Below the pieces are notes generated by a model, which made no database searches, had not been told where the DNA came from, and saw only the letters and a program-made list of their open reading frames with translations. A DNA stretch of 15,710 bases. Origin: Selenomonas sp. (GTDB lineage: Bacteria > Bacillota_C > Negativicutes > Selenomonadales > Selenomonadaceae). Location of the stretch: positions 1-15,710 of the forward strand of contig NZ_JAILPX010000049.1 of the NCBI RefSeq assembly GCF_024699275.1, written 5' to 3'. How positions within the stretch are numbered: the first letter of the stretch is position 1; each line of letters starts with the position of its first letter. Positions 7,391-14,234 of this stretch are shown piece by piece. The translations under genes and the position numbers were made by a program.

Positions 7391-7422
7391 CGGCAATCCC
7401 TAAACGGTATTGCCGCTTTTTC
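7391..7422 (+). terminator. Terminator-like hairpin upstream of the HExxH gene
   Basis: CGGCAAT (7391-7397) and ATTGCCG (7409-7415) form a perfect 7-base stem followed on the plus strand by CTTTTTC. No plus-strand gene ends here. On the minus strand it lies in the 5' leader of the HExxH gene, about 24 bases before the start codon. Its role is unclear. Confidence 0.4.
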
Positions 7423-7488
7423 TATTGTATAGCTATTCGTTTTTCCGCACCTCCCTTCCTCCTTTGGGAATGGGAATCCGGGAAGAAC

Positions 7489-7517
7489 TTGAGTCAACCA
7501 TGTTTTTCTGCTAAACT
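7489..7517 (+). promoter_or_regulatory. Promoter of hydE
   Basis: TTGAGT at 7489-7494 and TAAACT at 7512-7517 are spaced 17 bases apart, giving a transcript that starts about 35 bases before the hydE start codon. Confidence 0.5.
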
Positions 7518-7560
7518 TTGATAGAACATATATCACTTTATGCCAATCAGGAGCCTTAAG

Positions 7561-8634
7561 ATGATGAATGAAGATTACTATAGTCATCTGGTAAAGAAGC
7601 TGGAACAACAGCGGGATTTAACCGATGAAGAATTTACTGCCATACTGACTTGCGCGGATGAGAAAACCATGGATTTTCTTCAGCAGCGTGCCCGGGCTGT
7701 ACGGGAAAAAAATTATGGCCGGGACGTCTATATCCGCGGCCTGATCGAATTTACCAATTACTGCCGCAATAATTGTTATTACTGCGGCATTCGCCGGGGA
7801 AATGAACGGGCACAGCGCTACCGGCTGACTGAGGAAGAAATCCTTGCCTGTTGTGAACAGGGGCGCGAACTGGGCTTTCGCACCTTTGTCCTTCAGGGGG
7901 GGGAAGATGCTTATTTTACTGACGAACGGCTGGCAGCACTGATTCGTGCCATCAAAAAGCGCTGTCCTGACAGCGCTGTGACCTTGTCTATCGGCGAGCG
8001 TGAACGGGATAGCTATGCCCGGCTCTTTGCCGCTGGCGCGGAACGCTTTCTGCTGCGCCATGAAACGGCAAATCAGGCTCATTATGAGTGCCTGCATCCG
8101 GCAGAAATGTCTTATAGCCATCGCATGCAGTGCCTGCAGGACTTGCGGGCAACAGGGTATCAGGTGGGCTGTGGCATGATGGTGGGTTCGCCAGGGCAGA
8201 CCATTGCCCATCTGCTGCAGGATTTGCGTTTTTTGCAGGCGTTCCAGCCGGAAATGGTGGGCATTGGTCCCTTTATTCCCCAGCACGATACACCGCTGGC
8301 CGGCTATCCTGCTGGTACGGTAGCCATGACCACCAAGCTGCTGGCCATTATCCGCCTGCTGCTGCCCCAGGTCTTATTACCCGCCACCACGGCCTTGGGC
8401 ACCATTGACCCTGAAGGCCGGGAAAAGGGTCTGCTGGCGGGAGCAAATGTCTTGATGCCCAATCTGTCCCCCACTGCTGTGCGCCAAAAGTATACCCTTT
8501 ACGATCATAAAATCTGTACAGGTGAAGAAGCGGCTGAACACATTCGCAGCCTTGCTCAAAGGGTTTCCTCCACAGGCTATCAAATCGTCAAAAAACGGGG
8601 CGATCATCTATCATTTACCGAAAGGAGCAACTGA
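7561..8634 (+). CDS. hydE: [FeFe] hydrogenase H-cluster radical SAM maturase HydE
   Basis: HydE is a radical S-adenosylmethionine enzyme that works with HydF and HydG to build the diiron subcluster of the [FeFe]-hydrogenase active site. This 357-residue protein has the iron-sulfur motif CRNNCYYC (Cys68, Cys72, Cys75) in the context YIRGLIEFTNYC. Further HydE signatures are VLQGGEDAYF, LSIGERERDSYARLF, ERFLLRHETAN, GCGMMVGSPGQT, MVGIGPFIPQHDTPLAG, LPATTALGTI and GANVLMPNLSP. PylB is related, but the whole-length pattern fits HydE better. AGGAG lies 7 bases before ATG 7561; an upstream in-frame ATG at 7540 would place this site inside the gene, so I reject it. A run of eight G (7896-7903) encodes the conserved Gly-Gly of the QGGED motif. 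HydF, HydG and the hydrogenase itself are not in the window. Confidence 0.96.
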   Translation: MMNEDYYSHLVKKLEQQRDLTDEEFTAILTCADEKTMDFLQQRARAVREKNYGRDVYIRGLIEFTNYCRNNCYYCGIRRGNERAQRYRLTEEEILACCEQGRELGFRTFVLQGGEDAYFTDERLAALIRAIKKRCPDSAVTLSIGERERDSYARLFAAGAERFLLRHETANQAHYECLHPAEMSYSHRMQCLQDLRATGYQVGCGMMVGSPGQTIAHLLQDLRFLQAFQPEMVGIGPFIPQHDTPLAGYPAGTVAMTTKLLAIIRLLLPQVLLPATTALGTIDPEGREKGLLAGANVLMPNLSPTAVRQKYTLYDHKICTGEEAAEHIRSLAQRVSSTGYQIVKKRGDHLSFTERSN

Positions 8635-8638
8635 ATCT

Positions 8639-8839
8639 ATGGAATTCTTACGTTTTGTTGTCAATATTATCTGCTTTATTGCCCTGTTCATCACATTGGA
8701 AGTGGTTTGGACCAATGTGAAAAATCACTGGCATAATAAGAATCTGTTGGGCTGTGCGGAGTATCTGGTCGGTGGTGCTGCAGTTTTAGCGGTGCTCATT
8801 GCTCTCAGCGATGCTGCCAACCGTTTTTTTCAGGTGTAA
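8639..8839 (+). CDS. Small two-segment membrane protein
   Basis: This 66-residue protein follows hydE by 4 bases and is almost certainly co-transcribed. AAAGGAG lies 11 bases before ATG 8639, at the end of hydE. It has two hydrophobic segments, RFVVNIICFIALFITLEVVW (5-24) and LVGGAAVLAVLIALSDAA (43-60), separated by a short polar stretch with NVKNHWHNKN. I recognise no family. The tight coupling to hydE suggests a link to the hydrogenase or simply read-through expression; only the first is of functional interest and it is unproven. A bidirectional terminator follows. Confidence 0.75.
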   Translation: MEFLRFVVNIICFIALFITLEVVWTNVKNHWHNKNLLGCAEYLVGGAAVLAVLIALSDAANRFFQV

Positions 8840-8860
8840 ATCCTGGTGTTATTCATAGGA

Positions 8861-8896
8861 AAAAGGCCGTTGGACTATAAGATTCAACGGCCTTTT
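8861..8896. terminator. Bidirectional terminator between hydE operon and symporter gene
   Basis: AAAAGGCCGTTG (8861-8872) and CAACGGCCTTTT (8885-8896) form a perfect 12-base stem with Ts on both strands. It closes the plus-strand hydE unit and, convergently, the minus-strand symporter gene. A further 7-base hairpin (ATGGCAT 8900-8906 with ATGCCAT 8917-8923) lies next to it. Confidence 0.9.
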
Positions 8897-8977
8897 CGGA
8901 TGGCATTTCGTTTATCATGCCATTTATTTTGCTATTCGTGTTCTGCATGATGAGATGGGATGTTTTGGGGGATTTTG

Positions 8978-10378
8978 TTATCCTGCAATATGTTGGGGCA
9001 AGGTCTGGCCTTTATGCCTTTGCCGGAAGAGTCCCCATAAAACGACTGCAAGGCTTACCCCCAGACCGATAAAGATGGGCGAAACCGCCGTATGAATAAA
9101 ACCGGCTATTACAGCGGTACCTAAAGATAGGACCATGGATGCCAAAGCCCATTGCGGAGACAAGGCTTGGGGCTTAAAGATGGCCAAAGTCAGCGGGATA
9201 AATACACCACATCCCCGCAGGGCCATGGACAGATAGTTCCAGAAGAGAATTTGGGAATCCCGATGGGTTATGGCAATGAGAATGGCCAGGAGGACGGAAC
9301 CTACAACGGAGAAGCGCAACAGTAGGAGTTTACGCCCTTCGTTCTTTATATGCAGTGCGGGCTCCAGCATATCCCGGGAAATCATGGTGCCCATGCCCAG
9401 GGAAAGACCGGCAATGGAGCCAATCATGCCCAGGATAATGCCGCCTAACGCTGCCCCACCCATCCAGGGAGATGCATAATGCAACAGATAGGCTGGCAGA
9501 GCCAGCATGGCAGGCAGTTCCGGATGAGCCGCCTGCATGTATATGCCCATCATGGCACAGGGAACACCGATGGGAATGGCTACCAGAGAGGCCAATATCA
9601 GCCCTGCTGCAGCTGTGCGGGGGGTAGCGGCAGAAAAGATTGCTTGGATATAGGTCTGGGTGCAAATCATGCCCACAAAAACGGAGGCGAGATTGTTTAG
9701 AATGCTTTCTGTACCGATGCCGGTAAGACTTAGGAAATCTGCGGGTTTATCGGCCAGTAGTTCCGGCTGGCTAAGCAGTCCCTGCCAGGCAGAAAACCCC
9801 AGGGCAAAGAGCGTGATGAAGAGAATGATCATCTTTAAGAGTCCCCCTACGGATGCACTTTTCATGCCGCCAAAGAAGGCGTATAAGATTACCAGAAACA
9901 AGAGGATTCCTGCGGCGGTTAAGGAAGTACAGCCTGTCAAGGCAATCAGCAGGCCGATTCCCGGCAGGGTGCTGGCCACCGCACTGAACAAGATGCCCAG
10001 GGATGTGGCAAAGCTCGCAAAACGGCCTGCGCCTTTACCATAGTTGCCCACCAGATATTGAGAGATGGTTTCCAGCCCCGTATAGCGCAGGGGCCGGGCG
10101 TAAAGCAGTCCCATGATCAGCAGGGAAAGACCGATGCCGATGGTAAACCAGACCGCAGACAGTCCTATGGAACCGGCCAGCTGGGCTGTTCCCACGGTGG
10201 CTCCTCCCCCAACACAGGTTCCTGCAATGCTGCCGGTAATCATGGGGACGCCCGCTGAACGTCCGCCCAGGCTGAAACCTTCAGCAGAATGGACTGACCT
10301 TGCTGCATACAGGCCACCGCCTAAAACCAGGCAGATGGTCAACGACATGATGGCGAAATGCACCATTGAAAAATCCAT
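8978..10378 (-). CDS. Sodium:solute symporter family transporter
   Basis: This 466-residue, highly hydrophobic protein with roughly 12-13 membrane segments belongs to the sodium:solute symporter (SSF) family, which uses the sodium gradient to import small solutes such as amino acids, sugars or vitamins. Family features are the N-terminal AEGFSLGGRSAGVPMITGSI followed by CVGGGATVGTAQLAG (first two helices, with the conserved small residues near the sodium site), then LLYARPLRYTGLETISQYL in the third helix region, YAFFGGMKSA, and GGAALGGIILGMIGSIAG with MISRDML near the middle. The length is close to the usual 450-550. ATG 10378 has AAGGA about 8 bases upstream. The substrate cannot be predicted. 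It is expressed alone from a strong promoter upstream, and ends at the bidirectional terminator shared with hydE. Confidence 0.9.
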   Translation of the reverse strand: MDFSMVHFAIMSLTICLVLGGGLYAARSVHSAEGFSLGGRSAGVPMITGSIAGTCVGGGATVGTAQLAGSIGLSAVWFTIGIGLSLLIMGLLYARPLRYTGLETISQYLVGNYGKGAGRFASFATSLGILFSAVASTLPGIGLLIALTGCTSLTAAGILLFLVILYAFFGGMKSASVGGLLKMIILFITLFALGFSAWQGLLSQPELLADKPADFLSLTGIGTESILNNLASVFVGMICTQTYIQAIFSAATPRTAAAGLILASLVAIPIGVPCAMMGIYMQAAHPELPAMLALPAYLLHYASPWMGGAALGGIILGMIGSIAGLSLGMGTMISRDMLEPALHIKNEGRKLLLLRFSVVGSVLLAILIAITHRDSQILFWNYLSMALRGCGVFIPLTLAIFKPQALSPQWALASMVLSLGTAVIAGFIHTAVSPIFIGLGVSLAVVLWGLFRQRHKGQTLPQHIAG

Positions 10379-10461
10379 GAGAATGTCCTTCTTTCTTTGC
10401 GATGTTTTTGGTCATGTACGAAATATAACGGCTTTTTCTGTTCTGCAGAAAGTGCCATAAG

Positions 10462-10493
10462 AAAAAGCCTGGACGCAGTAAAATCGTCCAGGC
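10462..10493 (-). terminator. Intrinsic terminator hairpin in the symporter leader / after the diguanylate cyclase gene
   Basis: GCCTGGACG (10467-10475) and CGTCCAGGC (10485-10493) form a 9-base stem; on the minus strand it is followed by TTTTTC. It lies 137 bases past the stop of the diguanylate cyclase gene and 84 bases before the symporter start. It also lies only about 12 bases after the predicted start site of the symporter transcript. Confidence 0.8.
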
Positions 10494-10511
10494 ATCTTTG
10501 CCATAGTTTTT

Positions 10512-10540
10512 GTTATAGCACGTTCCCCATAACCTGTCAA
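10512..10540 (-). promoter_or_regulatory. Strong sigma-70-type promoter of the symporter gene
   Basis: On the minus strand a perfect TTGACA (10535-10540) and TATAAC (10512-10517) are separated by exactly 17 bases. Transcription would start near 10505, directly upstream of the terminator hairpin at 10467-10493. Confidence 0.7.
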
Positions 10541-10629
10541 TCAGCTAGCATCAATATCCACATTGGCTCCTTGGTATCGTATGCCCTGCGTTTTGTCAAT
10601 TACAAGCTGCGGAAGAAAGAAAATTTTTC

Positions 10630-12792
10630 TTAATGGCGTCGGCGGTCATGGCCATTCCGCTGATAATAAGCGGCTTTATCCTGATACATCTGCTGATCGG
10701 CCACACTGATTAAGTCCTGCAGGGTCATCTTTGATGCATTATCATTATGCGCAGTTCCCATGGATACGGACAAGTGCTTGATTTTTTTCCCTTGCCATTG
10801 GCCGAAGGCCGTCTTTAATGCCTGCAGAACGGTGGGAATTTCTTCGGGCAGGGCCTCCAGTATGGCCATGAATTCATCTCCACCAGTGCGGTATACAGAA
10901 CCGTAAGGAGCCAGTACCTGCTGCATGGTTGCCGCAGCTCCCGTCAGCAATTCATCGCCTGCTTCGTGCCCCATGGTATCGTTGGCTGTCTTGAGTCCGT
11001 TGATGTCCATGGCTAAAACAATCAGGTTGTCATTGGGGAAAGACTGTCCATGGGTATCGACAAAATCGTTGAAACTGCGTCGGTTCAACAGCCCCGTTAA
11101 ACTGTCGTGTCTCGCGATATATTGCATTCGTTGTTTATTTCGCTGAATGATGATGATATAAGCCAACAGGCATGTGAAAACGATGGTAATCAAGCCTGCT
11201 GCAGCCATAAAGGCGAATAAATGCTGAACAATATAATCCTTGAAGTGCATGGGCGCAATCAATGTAGTATAAGGATAGGCCGCATTGAAGGCGAAGCCGC
11301 TGGGCAGGCTGCTGATGCCGCGGTTCAGGATGGACAATAATTCTGCATTGCCCCGTTTTACCGCAAAACTGCGGCTGTACAGGTTTTTTAACTCGATGCT
11401 TTGCAAATCCGCATAATCCGTGTGCAACAACAAACGGTCTCGCCGGAAGCGATTGAGGATGCAGCCATCTACTTCACCTTTTTTGACTGCATTCAGCATT
11501 GCCTCGAGGGTGTCATAATAAATTACCTCTGCAGTGGGATAGTATTCATGGATATAATAGTCGCTGATGGAATTTCCACGGATGGCGGAAAAACGCTGAG
11601 GATTAAGATGTGCATAATCTCCGGTGTAAATCAGATACATTCGGGTGTTGATTACTTCGCTGCTTAAATACAAACCGTTTTTATCTGCCTGAGCCACGTT
11701 GTTGTTGACGGGGAAAGCCATATCAATCTGGCCGCTGGCAACGGCCTGAACCAAATCGTCATAGCTATTATAGGGAATATAGGAAAAATGGATTTTATCC
11801 TGGATGTTCAGGTTTTCTGCGAATGACTGCAGGATATCCTTGATAATGCCGTTTACCTGCCCATCTTCCATTTTGTCGGACAGGGGCAGATAATTGTCGA
11901 TATAGCCTACGGTAATCTGGGGATGCGCGTTAAGCCATTGCAGCTCTTCGTCCTGTACACTTGCTACTACAGCGCGCTGAGAGAAGTATTTGTTTGCCAG
12001 GTCATTCGTAAAATTGGGGTTGGTGGAATTGATCTTTTCCAGCGTCTGATTCAAATCCTCCAGCAGGTCGGGGCGGTTCTTATTGATGGCCAAATAGTAA
12101 TCGGCTTTGCCAATCGGAACCAGCGGCACCAGATTCTCCTTGTTTTCCACAGCATTATCCGTATCCACCGTGGCATCGGTTCGATGTTCATAAAGGTCCC
12201 GGTAGCGTTCTTCGTTGCCGGAATAGGCAGTTATCGTAATCTGGCGGTTGCCGAGGGCATTCCAATGCTCCAGAATACCTTTCATATTGGTATTCTGATT
12301 TACGCTGACAGTACGCCCTGTAAGGCCGTTGATTCCCTTGCCGGCTATGGGATGACCGGCATAGGTGTAGATATAATAGATTTCGGCTCCCATGGGATAA
12401 TCCGGAAATAAAATCCTGCCCTCCCGGTCCGGCGTTTTGGAAATGCCGGCCAGGACATCGATTTCTCCCTTATAGAGTTTATCCAGAATGGTGTTCCAAT
12501 CGCCATAAACATAGGCATAATGCCAATTGGTATAGTAGGATATCTTTTGCAGGTAATCGTAAGCCATTCCTGATTTGACGGTATCATCATCCATGCCTTG
12601 CATAAAGCAGGGAATGTTGACATAGCCAACCCGAACATATTTGGGTAAATTGGTGTTGATGGCAGCAGCAACGGCAGCCGGCTCTTCCTGTGGAAGGTTA
12701 CCTATTCCCAAGTTCAGTATCGTAAATGCAATAAAACAAAAAAATATTCGCAGTATTCGCGCAGCACAGCGGTGATTCCTTAAATTCCCCAA
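10630..12792 (-). CDS. Sensor diguanylate cyclase with two periplasmic solute-binding domains
   Basis: This 720-residue membrane sensor should make cyclic di-GMP in response to an extracellular small molecule. After an N-terminal hydrophobic anchor or signal (about 13-33) come two successive bacterial solute-binding family 3 modules: about 52-290 (YVRVGYVNIPCF, SGMAYDYLQKI, GEIDVLAGISKTPDR) and about 300-520 (ITVGYIDNYLPLSD, VNGIIKDILQSF, SGQIDMAFPV). A transmembrane helix (about 525-550) leads to a GGDEF domain with DSLTGLLNRRSF from 563, AMDINGLKTANDTMGHEAGD, and an intact GGDEF at 637-641. The RxxD inhibitory site normally found just before GGDEF is absent (APYG instead), so product inhibition there is unlikely. 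There is no EAL or HD-GYP domain. The start is TTG 12792 with GAAGGG 6 bases upstream. A long structured leader and its own promoter precede it. Confidence 0.93.
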   Translation of the reverse strand: MGNLRNHRCAARILRIFFCFIAFTILNLGIGNLPQEEPAAVAAAINTNLPKYVRVGYVNIPCFMQGMDDDTVKSGMAYDYLQKISYYTNWHYAYVYGDWNTILDKLYKGEIDVLAGISKTPDREGRILFPDYPMGAEIYYIYTYAGHPIAGKGINGLTGRTVSVNQNTNMKGILEHWNALGNRQITITAYSGNEERYRDLYEHRTDATVDTDNAVENKENLVPLVPIGKADYYLAINKNRPDLLEDLNQTLEKINSTNPNFTNDLANKYFSQRAVVASVQDEELQWLNAHPQITVGYIDNYLPLSDKMEDGQVNGIIKDILQSFAENLNIQDKIHFSYIPYNSYDDLVQAVASGQIDMAFPVNNNVAQADKNGLYLSSEVINTRMYLIYTGDYAHLNPQRFSAIRGNSISDYYIHEYYPTAEVIYYDTLEAMLNAVKKGEVDGCILNRFRRDRLLLHTDYADLQSIELKNLYSRSFAVKRGNAELLSILNRGISSLPSGFAFNAAYPYTTLIAPMHFKDYIVQHLFAFMAAAGLITIVFTCLLAYIIIIQRNKQRMQYIARHDSLTGLLNRRSFNDFVDTHGQSFPNDNLIVLAMDINGLKTANDTMGHEAGDELLTGAAATMQQVLAPYGSVYRTGGDEFMAILEALPEEIPTVLQALKTAFGQWQGKKIKHLSVSMGTAHNDNASKMTLQDLISVADQQMYQDKAAYYQRNGHDRRRH

Positions 12793-12835
12793 ATTCAGCC
12801 CTTCGTTTCCCTGTGTAGTATAACGTTATTGGCTT

Positions 12836-12947
12836 AGTTTTGCCGCAGGCAAAACTTACGCTTGGCGTTTCTACAAGGCAGGAATCTTTGCTTACCTCTT
12901 GATTGGTTATTTGTGTCCCCCTGATAAGTTAGGGGAATTTTCCTGCC
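12836..12947 (-). ncRNA. Candidate structured 5' leader RNA (possible cis-regulator) of the diguanylate cyclase gene
   Basis: In transcript (minus-strand) order the elements are: an outer stem GGCAGGAA / TTCCTGCC (12940-12947 with 12877-12884); within it a hairpin closed by C4-5/G4-5 (12931-12935 with 12918-12922) whose loop contains AACTTA; and downstream TAAGTT (12853-12858), complementary to that loop and able to form a pseudoknot. TAAGTT overlaps the 5' arm of a perfect 9-base hairpin AGTTTTGCC / GGCAAAACT (12848-12856 with 12836-12844, 3-base loop), so pseudoknot and hairpin would exclude each other. It matches none of the riboswitch classes I can recall. The base pairing is seen; the function is inference. 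Confidence 0.45.
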
Positions 12948-12988
12948 TCGTCATAGCGGATGTTTTTAATTCCAACTATATATCTATT

Positions 12989-13017
12989 ATTATAAAGTAT
13001 TCTTAACCTTTATACAA
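12989..13017 (-). promoter_or_regulatory. Promoter of the diguanylate cyclase gene
   Basis: On the minus strand TTGTAT (13012-13017) and a perfect TATAAT (12989-12994) are separated by 17 bases. The transcript would start near 12982 and carry a leader of about 190 bases. Confidence 0.65.
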
Positions 13018-13029
13018 TATTAAAGGCTG

Positions 13030-13097
13030 CGTGAAAAAGGACCCGGTTTCCTGCTGGCTGTTCCTAATGAACAATAGGCGGGAAACCGGGTCCTTTT
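13030..13097 (-). terminator. Long-stem terminator of the SDR operon
   Basis: A perfect 17-base stem pairs AAAAGGACCCGGTTTCC (13035-13051) with GGAAACCGGGTCCTTTT (13081-13097). A second small stem TGTTC/GAACA (13059-13063 with 13069-13073) sits in the loop. Minus-strand Ts follow at 13034-13038. It lies just after the small membrane-protein gene. Confidence 0.85.
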
Positions 13098-13103
13098 GGG
13101 GTA

Positions 13104-13288
13104 TTATTTCCTAATGGGCAGTACCAGAAAGTCGTGGTCGGCTTTGCCCAAGAGCGCTTTACTGGAGATAATGCCCCAAGGGATGATGGAGAGCCAGCCG
13201 ATAAAGAAAAATACCACCGACAGGGGGGTGATTAGGATTATGCGTATGGTTTCGCGGAAGGGTCTCCCCTGCTTGTGTTGATTTCCAT
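13104..13288 (-). pseudogene. Frameshifted small membrane-protein gene downstream of the SDR gene
   Basis: ATG 13288 has an ideal AAGGG ribosome binding site 7 bases upstream and starts MEINTSRG, but this frame stops at 13238 after 16 residues. The adjacent frame, which lacks any start codon, reads on to a stop at 13104 and gives a convincing small membrane protein: RPFRETIRIILITPLS, a hydrophobic stretch VVFFFIGWLSIIPWGII, then LLGKADHDFLVLPIRK. Adding one base to the G4 run at 13266-13269 (plus-strand C4) would join the two into one protein of about 61 residues. I infer a one-base deletion, or a sequencing error. The gene begins 29 bases after the SDR stop and is followed by a terminator, so it was the second gene of that operon. 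Its family is unknown to me. Confidence 0.65.
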
Positions 13289-13317
13289 TAATATTCCCTT
13301 AAATTTCCCGTAAGAAT

Positions 13318-14085
13318 CTACCCCTTGCAAGCCTGAGCCAACAGTCGGTGCGGAATGATGGCCGTGATGATGCGGTGCAGGAAACTTACGGTATCCGGAG
13401 TACAGACTGCTGTCCCGGATTTTGCGGCTTTCAAGGATTTTTCGGCTACGTGTTTGGCGTTTGTGGCACCGGGCATATCTTGATAAATCTGCCGTTTATC
13501 CGTTTCCCTGGCCTTGGCCACAAATTCGGTATCCTTAATCCAGAAGGGGCAGACGGCCGTAACGTTTATGCCTAAATCTTGCAGTTCTACGTGCAGGGCA
13601 CGGCTGTAGGATAGCAGGAAGGCTTTTGTGGCTGCATAGACCGTTAGATTGGGAATGGGCTGAAAGGCAGCACAGGATGCGACTTCCAGGATGATGCTGC
13701 CCTTGGTCATCAAGGGAATGCAGATTTCGGTAATCCCCATGGCTGCCAGGGCATTGAGCTTTACCATTTCCTGCAGTTTTTTGCGTGAGCATTCCCGGCT
13801 TAAGCCGATACAACCAAAACCGGCGGCATTTACGAGATAGGCTATTTGGCAGTTGGCGGCCGCAAGCGCCTGCTCCAGTACGTCTAAGTTTGTCTCCTGG
13901 GCTAAGTCCAGCGGGAGACAGCGGCAGGTCGTGGTAAGGGTTTCGGCAAGCTTCGTTAAACGGTCTGCCCTTCTGGCAACCAGCCATAATTCATCTAACC
14001 CCTCCCTATCCAATAACCTGGCATACGCTGCTCCCAAACCGCTGGAGGCACCGGTGATAAGGGCAATTTTCTTTTTCGGATTCAT
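13318..14085 (-). CDS. Short-chain dehydrogenase/reductase (SDR) family oxidoreductase
   Basis: This 255-residue protein is a classical SDR, an NAD(P)-dependent oxidoreductase acting on a hydroxyl or carbonyl group of a substrate that cannot be predicted. The cofactor motif TGASSGLG is at 11-18 and VARRADRL (36-43) suggests NADPH preference through its arginines. NAAG is at 86-89. The catalytic set Asn111, Ser137, Tyr150 and Lys154 is complete, with YAATK in place and the usual 13-residue Ser-Tyr distance. The C-terminal part carries AVCPFWIKDTEF, a variant of the usual PGxxxT loop. The start ATG 14085 has AGGTGA 10 bases upstream. The length is normal. It is followed 29 bases later by a frameshifted small membrane-protein gene and then a strong terminator. 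Confidence 0.92.
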   Translation of the reverse strand: MNPKKKIALITGASSGLGAAYARLLDREGLDELWLVARRADRLTKLAETLTTTCRCLPLDLAQETNLDVLEQALAAANCQIAYLVNAAGFGCIGLSRECSRKKLQEMVKLNALAAMGITEICIPLMTKGSIILEVASCAAFQPIPNLTVYAATKAFLLSYSRALHVELQDLGINVTAVCPFWIKDTEFVAKARETDKRQIYQDMPGATNAKHVAEKSLKAAKSGTAVCTPDTVSFLHRIITAIIPHRLLAQACKG

Positions 14086-14119
14086 CGAATTGGTTCACCT
14101 GCTTTAACTACGCGAAATC

Positions 14120-14143
14120 AAAAAACGGCAGTTCTTCCCTGCC
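14120..14143 (-). terminator. Terminator after the DUF3592-like remnant
   Basis: GGCAG (14127-14131) and CTGCC (14139-14143) form a short stem followed on the minus strand by GTTTTTT. A second stem AAGGCT/AGCCTT (14146-14151 with 14164-14169) lies next to it and has a T-run on the plus strand. Confidence 0.6.
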
Positions 14144-14234
14144 ACAAGGCTTTATCCATATATAGCCTTCGTCTTTTTGAGGAAACATCCGGCCTGATTG
14201 ATAAAAATTCATTTATAAGCTGTCTGTATTTGCC

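Noticed and set aside
7618..8286. Long minus-strand frame antisense to hydE
   Set aside because: It lies wholly opposite a well-supported gene and its product has no protein-like motifs.
7561..8634. PylB or BioB instead of HydE
   Set aside because: The full set of motifs (RLRHETAN-type, GIGPFIPQHDTPL, PATTALGTI, GANVLMPN) follows HydE, and no pyrrolysine genes are nearby.
12793..12985. Cyclic di-GMP riboswitch in front of the diguanylate cyclase
   Set aside because: Tempting from context, but the conserved core sequences of class I (CAGGGCAAACC, GGACGCAAAGCC) and class II are not present.
13096..13281. Plus-strand frame of 61 codons
   Set aside because: Opposite the frameshifted small membrane-protein gene, whose minus-strand reading has a good ribosome binding site and membrane helix.
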